Positions 39,993 to 49,460 of a stretch of DNA of 64,000 nt are shown piece after piece. Where the stretch lies: contig NZ_CP098502.1 in the NCBI RefSeq assembly GCF_024220175.1, positions 2,480,001 to 2,544,000 of the forward strand, given 5' to 3'. Under the pieces are notes generated by a model. The model was not told the DNA's origin. It searched no databases and saw only the letters and a program-made list of their open reading frames with translations. Made by a program: the position numbers and the translations under genes. The stretch comes from Paraconexibacter antarcticus. GTDB lineage: Bacteria > Actinomycetota > Thermoleophilia > Solirubrobacterales > Solirubrobacteraceae. Numbering within the stretch: the stretch's first letter is position 1; each line of letters starts with the position of its first letter.

Positions 39993-41620
39993 GCCACCCG
40001 GACAGCGTCGTCACGGCGTCGACCGCCGCCACCGAGCTGGCGGACGAGTCGGCGCCCGTCGACGTCCCCCGGGGCACCGACGAGGTCGTCGTCCTCGACT
40101 ACGGCGGTCAGTACTCGCAGCTCATAGCCCGGCGCGTGCGCGAGTGCGGCGTGTTCAGCGAGCTGCTCCCGCACCACGTCGGGGCGGCCGAGGTCGCGCG
40201 GCGCAAGCCGAAGGGGCTCATCCTCTCCGGCGGGCCCGCATCGGTGTACGCGCCGGGCGCCCCGGCGCTCGACCCCGCGCTGCTCGAGCTCGGGATCCCG
40301 GTGCTGGGCATCTGCTACGGCATGCAGCTCGTCGCCCAGGCGCTCGGCGGCGACGTCCAGAGCGCCGAGGTCGGCGAGTTCGGCCGCTCGACGCTCACCG
40401 TCAACGAGCCGGGCCGGCTGCTCGCCGACCTGCCGCTCGAGCAGGCCTGCTGGATGTCCCACCGCGACACGGTCTACGCGCCGCCGCCCGGGTTCACCGC
40501 GCTCGCGTCGTCGACCGTCTCCCCGGTCGCCGCCTTCGAGTCCGTCGAGAAGGCGACGTACGGCATCCAGTTCCACCCCGAGGTCGTCCACACGCCGTTC
40601 GGGCAGGACATCCTCAAGCGCTTCCTCGGCGACATCTGCGGCTGCGACCTGACGTGGTCGGCCGCGAGCATCGTCGAGGACCAGATCCGCCTCATCCGCG
40701 AGCAGGTGGGGGACAAGAAGGTCATCTGCGGCCTCTCCGGCGGCGTGGACTCGTCCGTCGCGGCGCTCCTCGTGCACCGCGCGATCGGGGACCAGCTCAC
40801 CTGCGTCTTCGTCGACCACGGGATGATGCGCAAGAACGAGGGCGACCAGGTCGTCAAGACGTTCCGCGACACCTTCAAGGTCCCGCTCGTCGCGGTCGAC
40901 GCCGAGGATCGCTTCCTCTCCAAGCTCTCCGGCACGAGCGAGCCGGAGGCGAAGCGCAAGATCATCGGCACCGAGTTCATCCGCGTCTTCGAGGAGGAGG
41001 CGCTGAAGCTCGCCGAGGGCGGCGAGGGCGCGAAGTTCCTCGTGCAGGGCACGCTCTACTCGGACGTCATCGAGTCGGGCGGCGGCACCGGCGCCGCGAC
41101 GATCAAGTCGCATCACAACGTCGGCGGCCTCCCCGACGACCTCGAGTTCGAGCTCGTCGAGCCGCTGCGCGCGCTCTTCAAGGACGAGGTCCGTGCCGTC
41201 GGCGCCGAGCTCGGCCTGCCCGAGCGCCTCGTCTGGCGCCAGCCCTTCCCGGGCCCGGGTCTCGCGATCCGCGTCGTCGGGGGCGAGGCGACGAAGGAGC
41301 GCCTGGACCTCCTGCGCGACGCCGACGCGATCCTGCAGGACGAGATCCGGAACGCCGGCCTCTACCGGGACCTGTGGCAGTCCTTCTGCGTCCTCCCGGA
41401 CGTCCGCACCGTCGGCGTCCAGGGCGACGAGCGCACCTACGGCTACGTCGTCGTCATCCGCGCCGTCACCTCCGACGACGCGATGACCGCCGACTGGGCC
41501 CGCCTGCCCTACGACCTGCTGGAGCAGATCGCCGCGCGCATGATCGGCGAGCTGCGCGAGGTCAACCGCGTCGTGCTGGACATCACGTCCAAGCCGCCGG
41601 GCACGATCGAGTGGGAGTGA
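39989..41620 (+). CDS. guaA: GMP synthase (glutamine-hydrolysing), TTG start
   Basis: About 543 residues. Class-I glutamine amidotransferase domain: [24 protein letters not shown] (nucleophile Cys), [11 protein letters not shown]; then the PP-loop synthetase [14 protein letters not shown] and the C-terminal GMPS dimerisation domain ending in [17 protein letters not shown] at 39989 overlaps the guaB3 stop (TTGA); no ATG or GTG exists before the first domain, so TTG is very probable. Confidence 0.96.
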   Translation: MSHPDSVVTASTAATELADESAPVDVPRGTDEVVVLDYGGQYSQLIARRVRECGVFSELLPHHVGAAEVARRKPKGLILSGGPASVYAPGAPALDPALLELGIPVLGICYGMQLVAQALGGDVQSAEVGEFGRSTLTVNEPGRLLADLPLEQACWMSHRDTVYAPPPGFTALASSTVSPVAAFESVEKATYGIQFHPEVVHTPFGQDILKRFLGDICGCDLTWSAASIVEDQIRLIREQVGDKKVICGLSGGVDSSVAALLVHRAIGDQLTCVFVDHGMMRKNEGDQVVKTFRDTFKVPLVAVDAEDRFLSKLSGTSEPEAKRKIIGTEFIRVFEEEALKLAEGGEGAKFLVQGTLYSDVIESGGGTGAATIKSHHNVGGLPDDLEFELVEPLRALFKDEVRAVGAELGLPERLVWRQPFPGPGLAIRVVGGEATKERLDLLRDADAILQDEIRNAGLYRDLWQSFCVLPDVRTVGVQGDERTYGYVVVIRAVTSDDAMTADWARLPYDLLEQIAARMIGELREVNRVVLDITSKPPGTIEWE

Positions 41621-41637
41621 GCGGGCCGCAGGCCCGC
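41621..41637 (+). terminator. 7-bp perfect GC hairpin
   Basis: GCGGGCC, loop gca, GGCCCGC immediately after the guaA stop, before the end of a convergent gene. Confidence 0.6.
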
Positions 41638-41722
41638 TGATCGCGGCCTCCCCGCCCGCGGCCGCGTCCACGGCGTCCCCGCGCGCGTGGTCGAGGCGCG
41701 ACGCGCGGCGGCCGACGGTCGC

Positions 41723-42988
41723 TCAGGAGTGTGCGTCCCAGGCCCTGAGGCTCGGGAGCGGGTCGACGGGCTCGCCGCCGGTGTACCACCCGGGCGCCGT
41801 CCAGAGCTCGAAGTGCAGGTGGCAGCCCACGGCGTCGCCGGTGTCCCCGACCTCGCCGATCGGCTCGCCGGTGTAGACGCTGTCGCCCTTCTTCACCGGC
41901 GAGGGCGCCTTCAGGTGCATGTACACGTAGTCGTCGCCCGTGCCGGCCCCGTCGATGACGACGTAGTTCCCGGCCCGGCTCTGGAAGCCCGAGAACTTCA
42001 CCGTCCCGCCGCGCGCGGCGACGAGCGGCGTCCCGCACGCGGCGAAGACGTCCTGGCCCTGGTGCGTGTGGCCCGCCCGCCCGGCGCCGAAGCGCCCGAC
42101 GCCCTCGGCGAACGTGTGCCTGCCGCGGATGGGGAACATGTCGCCGAGGAAGGTGAACGCGGGGGCGAGCGTGGGGGACGCCTGCGCGGCGGACGCGCCG
42201 GCGGCGTTCGGCAGCTGGATCTGGAAGCGGTAGCGCCCGTCGCGCTGGACGTTGCCGCCCACGACGCCGCCCCAGCTCGCGGACTGGACCGTCCCCCCGG
42301 CCCCGTCGAGCTCCCAGTGCCCGACGGAGACGCCGTCGGTCGCGCGGACGAGGTCGACGACGACGTGCTGGGGCGGGCCGTCGGGGATGAAGACGCTGAC
42401 CGTCGCGCGGTGCGGGCCGCGGAAGAAGACCTTCTTGACGTCCACGCGGGCGGCGGGGGCTGCGGCGGCGGACGAGGCGCGGGTCGCGGAGGCGATCGTG
42501 ATGCGCTTGCGCGTCGTGCGGGACGCGGCGCCGGCGGCGTCGAGCACCTGGACCGGCCCGGTCACGGCGCCGGCCGGGACGACGACGTCGACCGCGTCCG
42601 GGCTCACCGAGACGGCCGGGGCGGAGACCTCGTCGCCGGACGCCTTCGCGCCCGTGAAGACGACGGTCCTCGCGCCGTCCATGCCGTCCCCGGTCACCCG
42701 GACGATCCCGCCCGCGCGCACGATGTCGAGGCCGGCGCACGCCGTCCGGCAGGTGATGAGCAGCGGCTTCGGCGGGGTGGTGACCGCGGCCGGGGTTCCG
42801 ACGTCGGTGACCCGCTGGGCACCGGAGGCGGCGGGAGCCGGCTTCGCGGCGCGGCCGGGGTCGGCGGACGCCCCGCCGCTGTTCTGGGCGAGGGCGGGGA
42901 CGGCGAGGACCCCCGCGGCGGCGGCGCCGGCGAGCGCGCAGGCGGCGGCCGCGGCCAGGCGACGTGGGTCCAGCGGGGTAGGCGGCAA
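41723..42988 (-). CDS. secreted M23-family peptidase
   Basis: A 421-residue protein. A signal peptide ends near residue 34 (VLAVPALAQ). Residues about 65-170 look like an IPT/TIG-type beta domain, with a further beta domain around 185-270, then the LytM/M23 lysostaphin-type domain with HTHQGQDVFAACGTPL and HLHFEL zinc motifs intact. It should cleave peptidoglycan cross-links. The start is TTG 42988 with AAGGAG 9 bases upstream. Confidence 0.85.
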   Translation of the reverse strand: MPPTPLDPRRLAAAAACALAGAAAAGVLAVPALAQNSGGASADPGRAAKPAPAASGAQRVTDVGTPAAVTTPPKPLLITCRTACAGLDIVRAGGIVRVTGDGMDGARTVVFTGAKASGDEVSAPAVSVSPDAVDVVVPAGAVTGPVQVLDAAGAASRTTRKRITIASATRASSAAAAPAARVDVKKVFFRGPHRATVSVFIPDGPPQHVVVDLVRATDGVSVGHWELDGAGGTVQSASWGGVVGGNVQRDGRYRFQIQLPNAAGASAAQASPTLAPAFTFLGDMFPIRGRHTFAEGVGRFGAGRAGHTHQGQDVFAACGTPLVAARGGTVKFSGFQSRAGNYVVIDGAGTGDDYVYMHLKAPSPVKKGDSVYTGEPIGEVGDTGDAVGCHLHFELWTAPGWYTGGEPVDPLPSLRAWDAHS

Positions 42989-43035
42989 GCGGTACGACTC
43001 CTTGTTCGGTGCCTACGGGGTGAGCTGACGGGCTC

Positions 43036-43099
43036 GCGCGGTCAAGGTCCGCGCTACCGGATTCACATCCGGATTCGCCCCTGGAGCCTGGGCTCCTTT
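43036..43099. ncRNA. three consecutive hairpins, possible structured RNA or compound terminator
   Basis: GCGCGG-tcaaggt-CCGCGC (43036-43054), CCGGAT-tcac-ATCCGG (43057-43072) and GGAGCC-tg-GGCTCC followed by TTT (43083-43099) stand almost end to end between divergent genes. On the plus strand the last stem plus TTT looks like an intrinsic terminator. The 7-base loop of the first stem recalls a tRNA arm, but no cloverleaf can be built. Confidence 0.4.
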
Positions 43100-43230
43100 G
43101 GGTCCCCCGCTCCCCTCCCGGCGGCATGGGAGGGGACTCGGCAGTCATGGATTGCGCTGGCAGGATACCCTGTGCGCAGGAAGGCCTGTCCCGGCTGCGC
43201 GTCACAGCGCGCCTGGAGGCGCTCCGTCGC

Positions 43231-43236
43231 TACACT
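43231..43236 (+). promoter_or_regulatory. -10 box TACACT of rplM
   Basis: TACACT lies 39 bases before the GTG of rplM, leaving a short leader that could hold ribosomal-protein feedback control. Confidence 0.45.
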
Positions 43237-43275
43237 CCACCGCCGCCGCGCGCCGACAGCGCGGCCACACAAGCC

Positions 43276-43710
43276 GTGAAGACCTACGTCGCAAATCCAA
43301 CTGACCGTGAGCGCAACTGGGTGCTCGTCGACGCCAACGGGCAGACGCTCGGACGCCTCGCGACCCAGATCGCCGACGCGCTGCGCGGCAAGCGCAAGCC
43401 GGAGTACACCCCCCACGTGGACACGGGTGACTTCGTCGTCGTCATCAACGCCGAGAAGATCAGCGTGACGGGCAACAAACGCGCCGAGAAGCGGTACTAC
43501 CGCCACTCGGGCTACCCGGGCGGGCTGAAGTCCCGCACCCTCGAGGAGATGCTCGAGCGTCGCCCCGAAGAGGTCATCCGCATCGCGGTGAAGGGCATGC
43601 TGCCGCGCAACCGGCTGGCCCGTAAGCAGATCACGAAGCTCAAGGTCTACGCCGGCGCGGAGCATCCGCACGCCGCGCAGAGCCCGACCCCGATGGAGAT
43701 CAAGTCCTGA
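43276..43710 (+). CDS. rplM: 50S ribosomal protein L13
   Basis: 144 residues with L13 signatures: [40 protein letters not shown] (split), GYPGGLKS, and [16 protein letters not shown]. It starts at GTG 43276; longer readings upstream have no coding character. Its stop shares one base with the start of rpsI (tgATG), the usual L13-S9 operon. Confidence 0.97.
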   Translation: MKTYVANPTDRERNWVLVDANGQTLGRLATQIADALRGKRKPEYTPHVDTGDFVVVINAEKISVTGNKRAEKRYYRHSGYPGGLKSRTLEEMLERRPEEVIRIAVKGMLPRNRLARKQITKLKVYAGAEHPHAAQSPTPMEIKS

Positions 43711-44507
43711 TGGCTGACGAGACGCCGAACGAGCAGGTCCCCGAGGAGACTCCGGAGGCCGTCGCCCCCGAGGCGCCCGCCGAGGAGACCCCTGCCGCCG
43801 AGGAGGCCGCGCCCGCGGCTGACGAGACCCCCGTCGCCGAGGCGCCCGCCGCCGAGACGCCCGAGGCGGAGGCCGACGCCGACGCCGACGCCGAGGGTGT
43901 CGAGGAGATCGAGGACGACGAGGAGGAGGTCGACGAGACCCCCCGCGTCAAGCCCGCGATCCCCGGCATGGACCTCGAGGTCGACATCGTCCGCGAGGGC
44001 GAGGACGCGCTCGGCCGCGAGACGCTGTACGACGAGGACGGCGAGGAGATCATCCAGGACGACGACGACAGCGATGTCATCGACGACCAGCCGATCGTCG
44101 CGAACGTCGACCTGTCCGCCGACGCGCGCTACCGCGCGACCGGCAAGCGCAAGACCGGCGTCGCCCGCGTGATCCTGAAGCCGGGCACCGGCGTCTACAC
44201 GATCAACGGCAAGGACCTGAACGACTTCTTCCCGCGCGTCACGCTGCAGCGGAACATCCGCCAGCCGCTGGAGACCGTCGGGTACGAGGACCGTATGGAC
44301 GTCATCGCGACGATCCACGGCGGCGGCGTCTCGTCGCAGGCCGGCGCCCTGCGCCACGGCATCTCCAAGGCGCTGCTCGAGGCCGATCCGAACCTCCGTG
44401 GCGAGCTTAAGCGCCGCGGCTTCCTGACGCGTGACGCGCGCGTAAAGGAGCGCAAGAAGGCCGGCCTCAAGAAGGCCCGTAAGAAGCCGCAGTTCTCGAA
44501 GCGCTAG
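43710..44507 (+). CDS. rpsI: 30S ribosomal protein S9 with long acidic N-terminal extension
   Basis: 265 residues, about twice the usual S9 length. The S9 domain is residues about 135-265 (ADARYRATGKRKTGVARVIL, GRGGG-like ATIHGGGVSSQAGALRHGIS, and the C-terminal tail ARKKPQFSKR that reaches the ribosomal P site). The first about 130 residues are Ala/Glu/Pro-rich then Asp/Glu-rich (for example DDDDSDVIDDQ) and must be disordered and strongly negative. No start near the S9 domain has a ribosome site, and the frame is coupled to rplM, so the extension is translated. Confidence 0.95.
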   Translation: MADETPNEQVPEETPEAVAPEAPAEETPAAEEAAPAADETPVAEAPAAETPEAEADADADAEGVEEIEDDEEEVDETPRVKPAIPGMDLEVDIVREGEDALGRETLYDEDGEEIIQDDDDSDVIDDQPIVANVDLSADARYRATGKRKTGVARVILKPGTGVYTINGKDLNDFFPRVTLQRNIRQPLETVGYEDRMDVIATIHGGGVSSQAGALRHGISKALLEADPNLRGELKRRGFLTRDARVKERKKAGLKKARKKPQFSKR

Positions 44508-44524
44508 TCCGACTTCGTCGAAAT

Positions 44525-44575
44525 GGAACTGCCACGGCAGCTCCCAGGGGGTCCGCCGCGCCGGAAGGCAGTTCC
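44525..44575 (+). repeat. 9-bp inverted repeat after rpsI
   Basis: GGAACTGCC at 44525-44533 and GGCAGTTCC at 44567-44575 enclose a 33-base GC-rich spacer; a probable terminator or processing structure between rpsI and glmM. Confidence 0.5.
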
Positions 44576-44626
44576 GGGCGCGGCGGTTCCGGGCGCCGGC
44601 CTGCCGCAGATGGGGTCGGTGCATCG

Positions 44627-45967
44627 ATGACGCGCAAGTTGTTCGGGACCGACGGGGTCCGCGGGGTCGCCGGCGAGGTGCTCACCGCGGAGCTCGCGCT
44701 CGCGCTCGGGCGGGCGGTCACGCTCGCGGCCGACGCCCGGCAGGGTGGGCGGGTCCGCGCTCTCGTCATCCGCGACACGCGGGAGTCGGGGGAGATGCTC
44801 GAGGCGGCCCTCGCCGCCGGGGTCACGAGCGCCGGCGGGGAGGTCCTCCTCGGCGGCGTCCTGCCGACGCCCGCCGCCCCGCTGCTCATCCGCCGCTACG
44901 GCTTCGACGTCGCCGCGGTCATCTCGGCGAGCCACAACCCGTACGCCGACAACGGCATCAAGTTCTTCGGCGCCGACGGGCTGAAGCTCACCGACGCCAC
45001 CGAGGCCCGCATCGAGGAGCTCCTCGAGGAGGACGCGGCGGCCACGCGCGTCGCGCCCGACGGGGGCATCGGCCGGGTGCGGACGCTCCACGGCACGCAG
45101 GAGGACTACCTGCGCGAGCTGCACGTCCGCTTCCAGCACCTCGACCTCCGCGGCGTCGACGTCCTGCTCGACTGCGCGCACGGCGCCACCTACCGCGTGG
45201 CCCCGGAGATCTTCCGCCGCCTCGGGGCGACCGTGCACGTCATGGCCGACGAGCCCGACGGCCGCAACATCAACGACGGCTGCGGCTCCACGCACGTCGC
45301 CGCGCTCGGCGAGGCCGTCGTCGCGGGCGGCCACGCGATCGGCTTCGCCTTCGACGGGGACGGGGACCGCGTCCTCGCCGTCGACCGCACCGGCGCCGTC
45401 GTCGACGGCGACGAGCTCATCGCCCTCGCCGCCCTCCACCTCCGCCGCCAGGATCGCCTGAAGGGCGGCGGCGTCGCCGTGACGGTCATGACGAACTACG
45501 GCTTCCACTCCGCGATGCGGGCCGCGGGGATCGAGGTCGCGACGACGGGCGTCGGCGACCGCTACGTCCTCGAGGAGCTCCGCAGCCGCGACTGGGCCCT
45601 GGGCGGCGAGCAGTCCGGCCACATCATCGACATGGGCTTCGTCCCGTCCGGTGACGGCATCGCGAGCGCCCTGCTCACGCTCGAGGCGCTCGACGGGGGC
45701 GACCTCGCCGACCGCAGCGGCATGGAGAAGCTCCCGCAGAAGCTCGTCAACGTGAAGGTGGGGGATCGGGACGCGGCGATGACCGACACCGCGCTGCTCG
45801 CCGCCGTCGACGCGGAGTCGGCCGGGCTGGACGGTCGCGGCCGCGTCCTCGTCCGCCCCTCCGGCACCGAGCAGCTCGTCCGCGTCATGGTGGAGGCGCC
45901 GACCGCGGAGGAGACCGACGACGTCTGCGCCCGCCTCGTCGCCCTGGTGCCCGGCGCCCTCGGCTGA
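44627..45967 (+). CDS. glmM: phosphoglucosamine mutase
   Basis: 446 residues; converts glucosamine-6-P to glucosamine-1-P for peptidoglycan. KLFGTDGVRG start, the phosphoserine loop ISASHNPYADNGIKFF near residue 100, the metal loop FAFDGDGDRVLAVD, sugar loop LGGEQSGHII and phosphate loop RPSGTEQLVRVMVEA. It starts an operon with acpS, nnrE/D, a CBS protein, alr and cca. Confidence 0.97.
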   Translation: MTRKLFGTDGVRGVAGEVLTAELALALGRAVTLAADARQGGRVRALVIRDTRESGEMLEAALAAGVTSAGGEVLLGGVLPTPAAPLLIRRYGFDVAAVISASHNPYADNGIKFFGADGLKLTDATEARIEELLEEDAAATRVAPDGGIGRVRTLHGTQEDYLRELHVRFQHLDLRGVDVLLDCAHGATYRVAPEIFRRLGATVHVMADEPDGRNINDGCGSTHVAALGEAVVAGGHAIGFAFDGDGDRVLAVDRTGAVVDGDELIALAALHLRRQDRLKGGGVAVTVMTNYGFHSAMRAAGIEVATTGVGDRYVLEELRSRDWALGGEQSGHIIDMGFVPSGDGIASALLTLEALDGGDLADRSGMEKLPQKLVNVKVGDRDAAMTDTALLAAVDAESAGLDGRGRVLVRPSGTEQLVRVMVEAPTAEETDDVCARLVALVPGALG

Positions 45968-45971
45968 GCCG

Positions 45972-46364
45972 ATGAGCGTCGGCATCGGACTCGACCTGCT
46001 GGACATCGATCGCCTCGAGCGTGCGCTGGCCCGCCGGCCCGGCCTCGCCGATCGGCTCTTCACCGCGGGCGAGCAGGCGTACGCCGCCCGCCGCGCCCGG
46101 CCCGGCCAGCACCTCGCCGCCCGCTTCTGCGCCAAGGAGGCCGTGACGAAGGCCCTGTCGCTCGACGTCTTCCGCCCGCTCGAGATCGAGGTGCGCGGGG
46201 GCGGCAGCGCGGAGGTCGGGATCATGCTCAGCGGGGAGACGGCGAAGGCCGCCGCCGCCCGCGGGCTCGACGTCCGCGTCTCGCTGACGCACACGCCGAC
46301 GACCGCCGGCGCCGTGGCGATCGCGCACGAGGCTCCCTCGCCCGAACTGGAAGGCTCCGCATGA
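45972..46364 (+). CDS. acpS: holo-[acyl-carrier-protein] synthase
   Basis: 130 residues; transfers 4'-phosphopantetheine from CoA to ACP. Motifs: GIGLDLLDIDRLERAL (Mg-binding Asp) and RFCAKEAVTKAL (catalytic Glu/Lys), then VSLTHTPTTAGAVAI. The stop overlaps the nnrE/D start (ATGA). Confidence 0.93.
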   Translation: MSVGIGLDLLDIDRLERALARRPGLADRLFTAGEQAYAARRARPGQHLAARFCAKEAVTKALSLDVFRPLEIEVRGGGSAEVGIMLSGETAKAAAARGLDVRVSLTHTPTTAGAVAIAHEAPSPELEGSA

Positions 46365-47893
46365 CGCTCCCCGAATGGCTCGCCCCACTCCCCGGGTCCG
46401 CGGCGATGCGCGCCGCCGACGCCGCGACGATCGAGGCCGGGACGCCGGGCCTCGCGCTCATGGAGCGCGCCGGCAGTGGCCTCGCGATGCTCGCGAACCA
46501 CATCATCCCCGAGGGCCCGATCGCGGTCGTCTGCGGCAAGGGCAACAACGGCGGGGACGGGTTCGTCGCCGCGCGCCTGCTCCACGGCGCGGGCCGCGAG
46601 GTGCGCGTCTTCACGACGGCCGCCCGCGAGGACTCCCAGGGCGACGCGGCCGAGAACCTCGCGCGGCTCTCCGAGCAGCCGCGGCCGTTCGACCTGCAGT
46701 CGCTCGACGGCTGCGCCGGGGTGATCGACGCCATGCTCGGCACCGGCGTGACCGGGGAGCCGCGCGGCGCCGTCGCCCGCGCGATCCGGATCCTCACCGC
46801 CTCCGGCCTGCCGGTCGTCGCCTGCGACATCCCCTCGGGCGTCGACGCCGACACCGGCGCCGTCCCCGACCCGGACACCGTCGTGCACGCGGTGGCGACC
46901 GTGACCTTCGCGGGCGCGAAGCCCGGCCTCTGGATCGCCCCCGGCAAGGGCTGCGCGGGCGCGGTTCACGTCGTCGACATCGGGGTGCGGGCGGACCGCG
47001 ACGCCATCGTCGGGCTCATCACGGACGACGAGGTGCTCGAGGCGCTGCCGTCACGGGCCGCGGAGTCCACGAAGTTCACCGCCGGGCACGTCGTCGTCGC
47101 GGGCGGCTCCCGCGGCCTCACCGGCGCGGTCTGCCTCGCCGCCGAGGGGGCGATGCGCGCCGGGGCGGGCTACGTCATCGCGTGCGTCCCGGCGAGCCTC
47201 GAGGCGATCTTCGAGGTGAAGCTCACGGAGGTCATGACCCGGGCGCTCCCGGACGACGGCGGCACGCTCGTCCCGCGCGCGGCCGGCCCGATCGTCGAGG
47301 CGGTCACCGCCCGCGGCGGGGTCCTCGTCCTCGGCGGCGGCGTCGGCCGCACCGACGGCGCCCTCGCGTGCGTCCGCGAGGTCGCGCTGACGTCCCCCCG
47401 CCCGCTCGTCCTCGACGCCGACGGCCTCGCGGCCTTCGCCAAGGACGCCGACGCCCTCGCCGCCCGCAGCGCCCCGACGATCCTCACCCCGCACACCGGC
47501 GAGCTCGCCCGGCTCCTCGGCCGCACGAGCGACGAGGTCGAGCTCACGCGCCTGGCCAGCGCGCGCGAGGTCGCCCTCCGCAGCGGCGCGATCGTCGTCC
47601 TCAAGGGCGACGACACGCTCGTCGTCGATCCCGGCGGCCCGGTAGCGGTGAGCGAGGGCGGTGCTCCGGGCCTTGCGACCGCCGGGACGGGCGACGTCCT
47701 CGCGGGCGTCGTCGGTGCCTGCCTCGCGGCGGGGCTGGAGCCGTGGCACGCCGCGTGTGCCGCCGTCAGGGCCCACCTGCTCGCCGGCCGCCGCGCCGCC
47801 TCGCCGCACGGGCCCGACGGGGTCGTCGCCTCGGACATCGTCGCGGCCCTCCCGGGCGCGATCGCGAGCGCACGGTACGCTGGGCGCCAATGA
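46361..47893 (+). CDS. bifunctional NAD(P)H-hydrate epimerase / ADP-dependent dehydratase
   Basis: 510 residues joining two repair activities for damaged NAD(P)H. The N-terminal YjeF_N domain (about 1-215) has GKGNNGGDGFVAARLL, DAMLGTGVTGEPRG and DIPSGVDADTG; the C-terminal ribokinase-like domain (about 225-505) has LDADGLAAF, LTPHTGELARLLG and GTGDVLAGVVGACLAAG. The stop region carries a promoter for the next gene. Confidence 0.95.
   Translation: MTLPEWLAPLPGSAAMRAADAATIEAGTPGLALMERAGSGLAMLANHIIPEGPIAVVCGKGNNGGDGFVAARLLHGAGREVRVFTTAAREDSQGDAAENLARLSEQPRPFDLQSLDGCAGVIDAMLGTGVTGEPRGAVARAIRILTASGLPVVACDIPSGVDADTGAVPDPDTVVHAVATVTFAGAKPGLWIAPGKGCAGAVHVVDIGVRADRDAIVGLITDDEVLEALPSRAAESTKFTAGHVVVAGGSRGLTGAVCLAAEGAMRAGAGYVIACVPASLEAIFEVKLTEVMTRALPDDGGTLVPRAAGPIVEAVTARGGVLVLGGGVGRTDGALACVREVALTSPRPLVLDADGLAAFAKDADALAARSAPTILTPHTGELARLLGRTSDEVELTRLASAREVALRSGAIVVLKGDDTLVVDPGGPVAVSEGGAPGLATAGTGDVLAGVVGACLAAGLEPWHAACAAVRAHLLAGRRAASPHGPDGVVASDIVAALPGAIASARYAGRQ
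47876..47881 (+). promoter_or_regulatory. -10 box TACGCT inside the end of nnrE/D
   Basis: TACGCT is followed by 8 bases and the ATG of the CBS gene at 47890; an internal leaderless promoter is likely in addition to operon read-through. Confidence 0.45.
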
Positions 47894-48363
47894 CCGAGAG
47901 CAGCACGATCACCGTCGCCGACATCATGGACGCCGAGCCGCTCTCGGTCGCGCCGGACACCGACGTGGAGACCGTCGTCCGGACCCTGAAGGAGCAGGAG
48001 CTCCCCGGCGTCCCCGTCGTCAACGAGGTGGGCCGGCTCGTCGGCATCGTCACCGAGGCGGACCTCATCATCGGAGGCGACGACGGCGACCTGCACCTCC
48101 CGCACTACATCGAGCTCTTCGGCGGCGTCATCTACCTCGAGTCGCTCAAGAAGTACGAGGAGCGGCTGCGCAAGGCCTTCGCCGGCACGGCGGCGGACAT
48201 GATGACCAAGGACCCCGACACGATCGGCCCGGAGGCCACCGTCCAGGAGGCCGCGAAGCTCATCTCCCGCTCCGGCCACAACCGCATCCCGGTCGTCGAG
48301 CACGGCCTGCTCGTCGGGGTCGTCACGCGCATCGACGTCCTGCAGGCGCTCGCCGGGGAGTAG
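47890..48363 (+). CDS. two-CBS-domain protein
   Basis: A 157-residue protein made of a CBS pair: first CBS MDAEPLSVAPDTDVETVV...GVPVVNEVGRLVGIVTEADLI (residues about 12-60), a linker of about 40 residues with ESLKKYEERLRKAFAG, second CBS MMTKDPDTIGPEATVQEA...NRIPVVEHGLLVGVVTRID. CBS pairs bind adenosine nucleotides or similar ligands. The partner is unknown; it lies in a cell-wall and repair operon. Confidence 0.88.
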   Translation: MTESSTITVADIMDAEPLSVAPDTDVETVVRTLKEQELPGVPVVNEVGRLVGIVTEADLIIGGDDGDLHLPHYIELFGGVIYLESLKKYEERLRKAFAGTAADMMTKDPDTIGPEATVQEAAKLISRSGHNRIPVVEHGLLVGVVTRIDVLQALAGE

Positions 48364-48371
48364 CGCCGGCG

Positions 48372-49460
48372 ATGGCCCGCGCGGTCGCGCGCGTCGACCT
48401 GGACGCCGTCGCCCACAACGTCCGGACGCTCGCCGCGGCGGCGTCCGGCGCGCGCCTGTGCGCTGTCGTGAAGGCGAACGCCTACGGTCACGGCGCCGAG
48501 GCGTGCGCGCGGGCGGCGCAGGCCGCGGGCGCGGACTGGCTCGCCGTCGCCGGGGCCGCGGAGGCCGCCTCGCTGCGCGAGGCCGGCGTCGGGGGACGGC
48601 TGCTCGTCATGGGCTCGCTCGACGACGAGGACCTCGGTCTCGCCCTCGCCGCGGACGCGGACATCGTCGTCTGGGACGAGGCGTTCCTCGCCGCGCTCCC
48701 GTCGACCGCCCGGGTCCACGTGAAGCTCGACAGCGGGATGGGGCGCCTCGGCACCCGCGATCCGGTGCTCGCGACCCGCCTGGTCGAGCAGGCGGGGGCG
48801 CGCCTCGCGGGCGCGATGACGCACTTCGCGACCGCCGACGACCGCGCCGACCCCTTCATGGACGAGCAGCTGCAGCGCTTCACCGCCTGGGTCGGGCCGC
48901 TGCGGGCGGCGCGCCCGGAGCTCGTCGTCCACGCCGCGAACTCCGCCGCGATCCTCCGCGAGCCCGCGGCGCACTTCGACATGGTCCGGCCGGGCGTCGC
49001 GCTCTACGGCCTGGACCCCTTCGGGGAGGACGCGGCCGCCGCCGGCCTGCGGCCGGCGCTGGCGCTCGTCAGCCACGTCGCCGCCGTGAAGCGGTGCCGG
49101 GCGGGGGAGAGCACGGGGTACGGCCGCCGCTTCGTCGCCGACCGCGACACCGTCCTCGCGACCGTCCCCGTCGGCTACGGGGACGGCTGGCGCCGCGCCA
49201 CGACCGGCCGGGCGGACGTCCTGGTGGGCGGGACCTTCCGCCCGCAGGTGGGCACGGTCAGCATGGACAACATCACCGTCGACCTCGGGCCCGCCGGCCT
49301 CGACGAGGTCGCGGTGGGGGACGAGGTCGTGCTCGTCGGGCCGGGGCTGAGCGCGGAGGAGGTCGCCGCGCGCAGCGAGACGATCAACTACGAGGTGACG
49401 ACGGCGCTGCTGCCGCGCACCGCGCGCGCCCACCATCGCTCCGGGATCCCGGCCGGATGA
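48372..49460 (+). CDS. alr: alanine racemase
   Basis: 362 residues; PLP enzyme making D-alanine for peptidoglycan. PLP Lys is K34 in VVKANAYGHG; HVKLDSGMGRLG, HAANSAAILR and VPVGYGDGWRR (catalytic Tyr) are all present, and VGTVSMDNITVD closes the site. It lies 8 bases after the CBS gene and is 4-base coupled to cca. Confidence 0.95.
   Translation: MARAVARVDLDAVAHNVRTLAAAASGARLCAVVKANAYGHGAEACARAAQAAGADWLAVAGAAEAASLREAGVGGRLLVMGSLDDEDLGLALAADADIVVWDEAFLAALPSTARVHVKLDSGMGRLGTRDPVLATRLVEQAGARLAGAMTHFATADDRADPFMDEQLQRFTAWVGPLRAARPELVVHAANSAAILREPAAHFDMVRPGVALYGLDPFGEDAAAAGLRPALALVSHVAAVKRCRAGESTGYGRRFVADRDTVLATVPVGYGDGWRRATTGRADVLVGGTFRPQVGTVSMDNITVDLGPAGLDEVAVGDEVVLVGPGLSAEEVAARSETINYEVTTALLPRTARAHHRSGIPAG

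Noticed and set aside
43036-43075. tRNA gene
   Set aside because: The 7-base loop stem resembles an anticodon arm, but no acceptor stem, D-arm or T-loop consensus can be placed on either strand.
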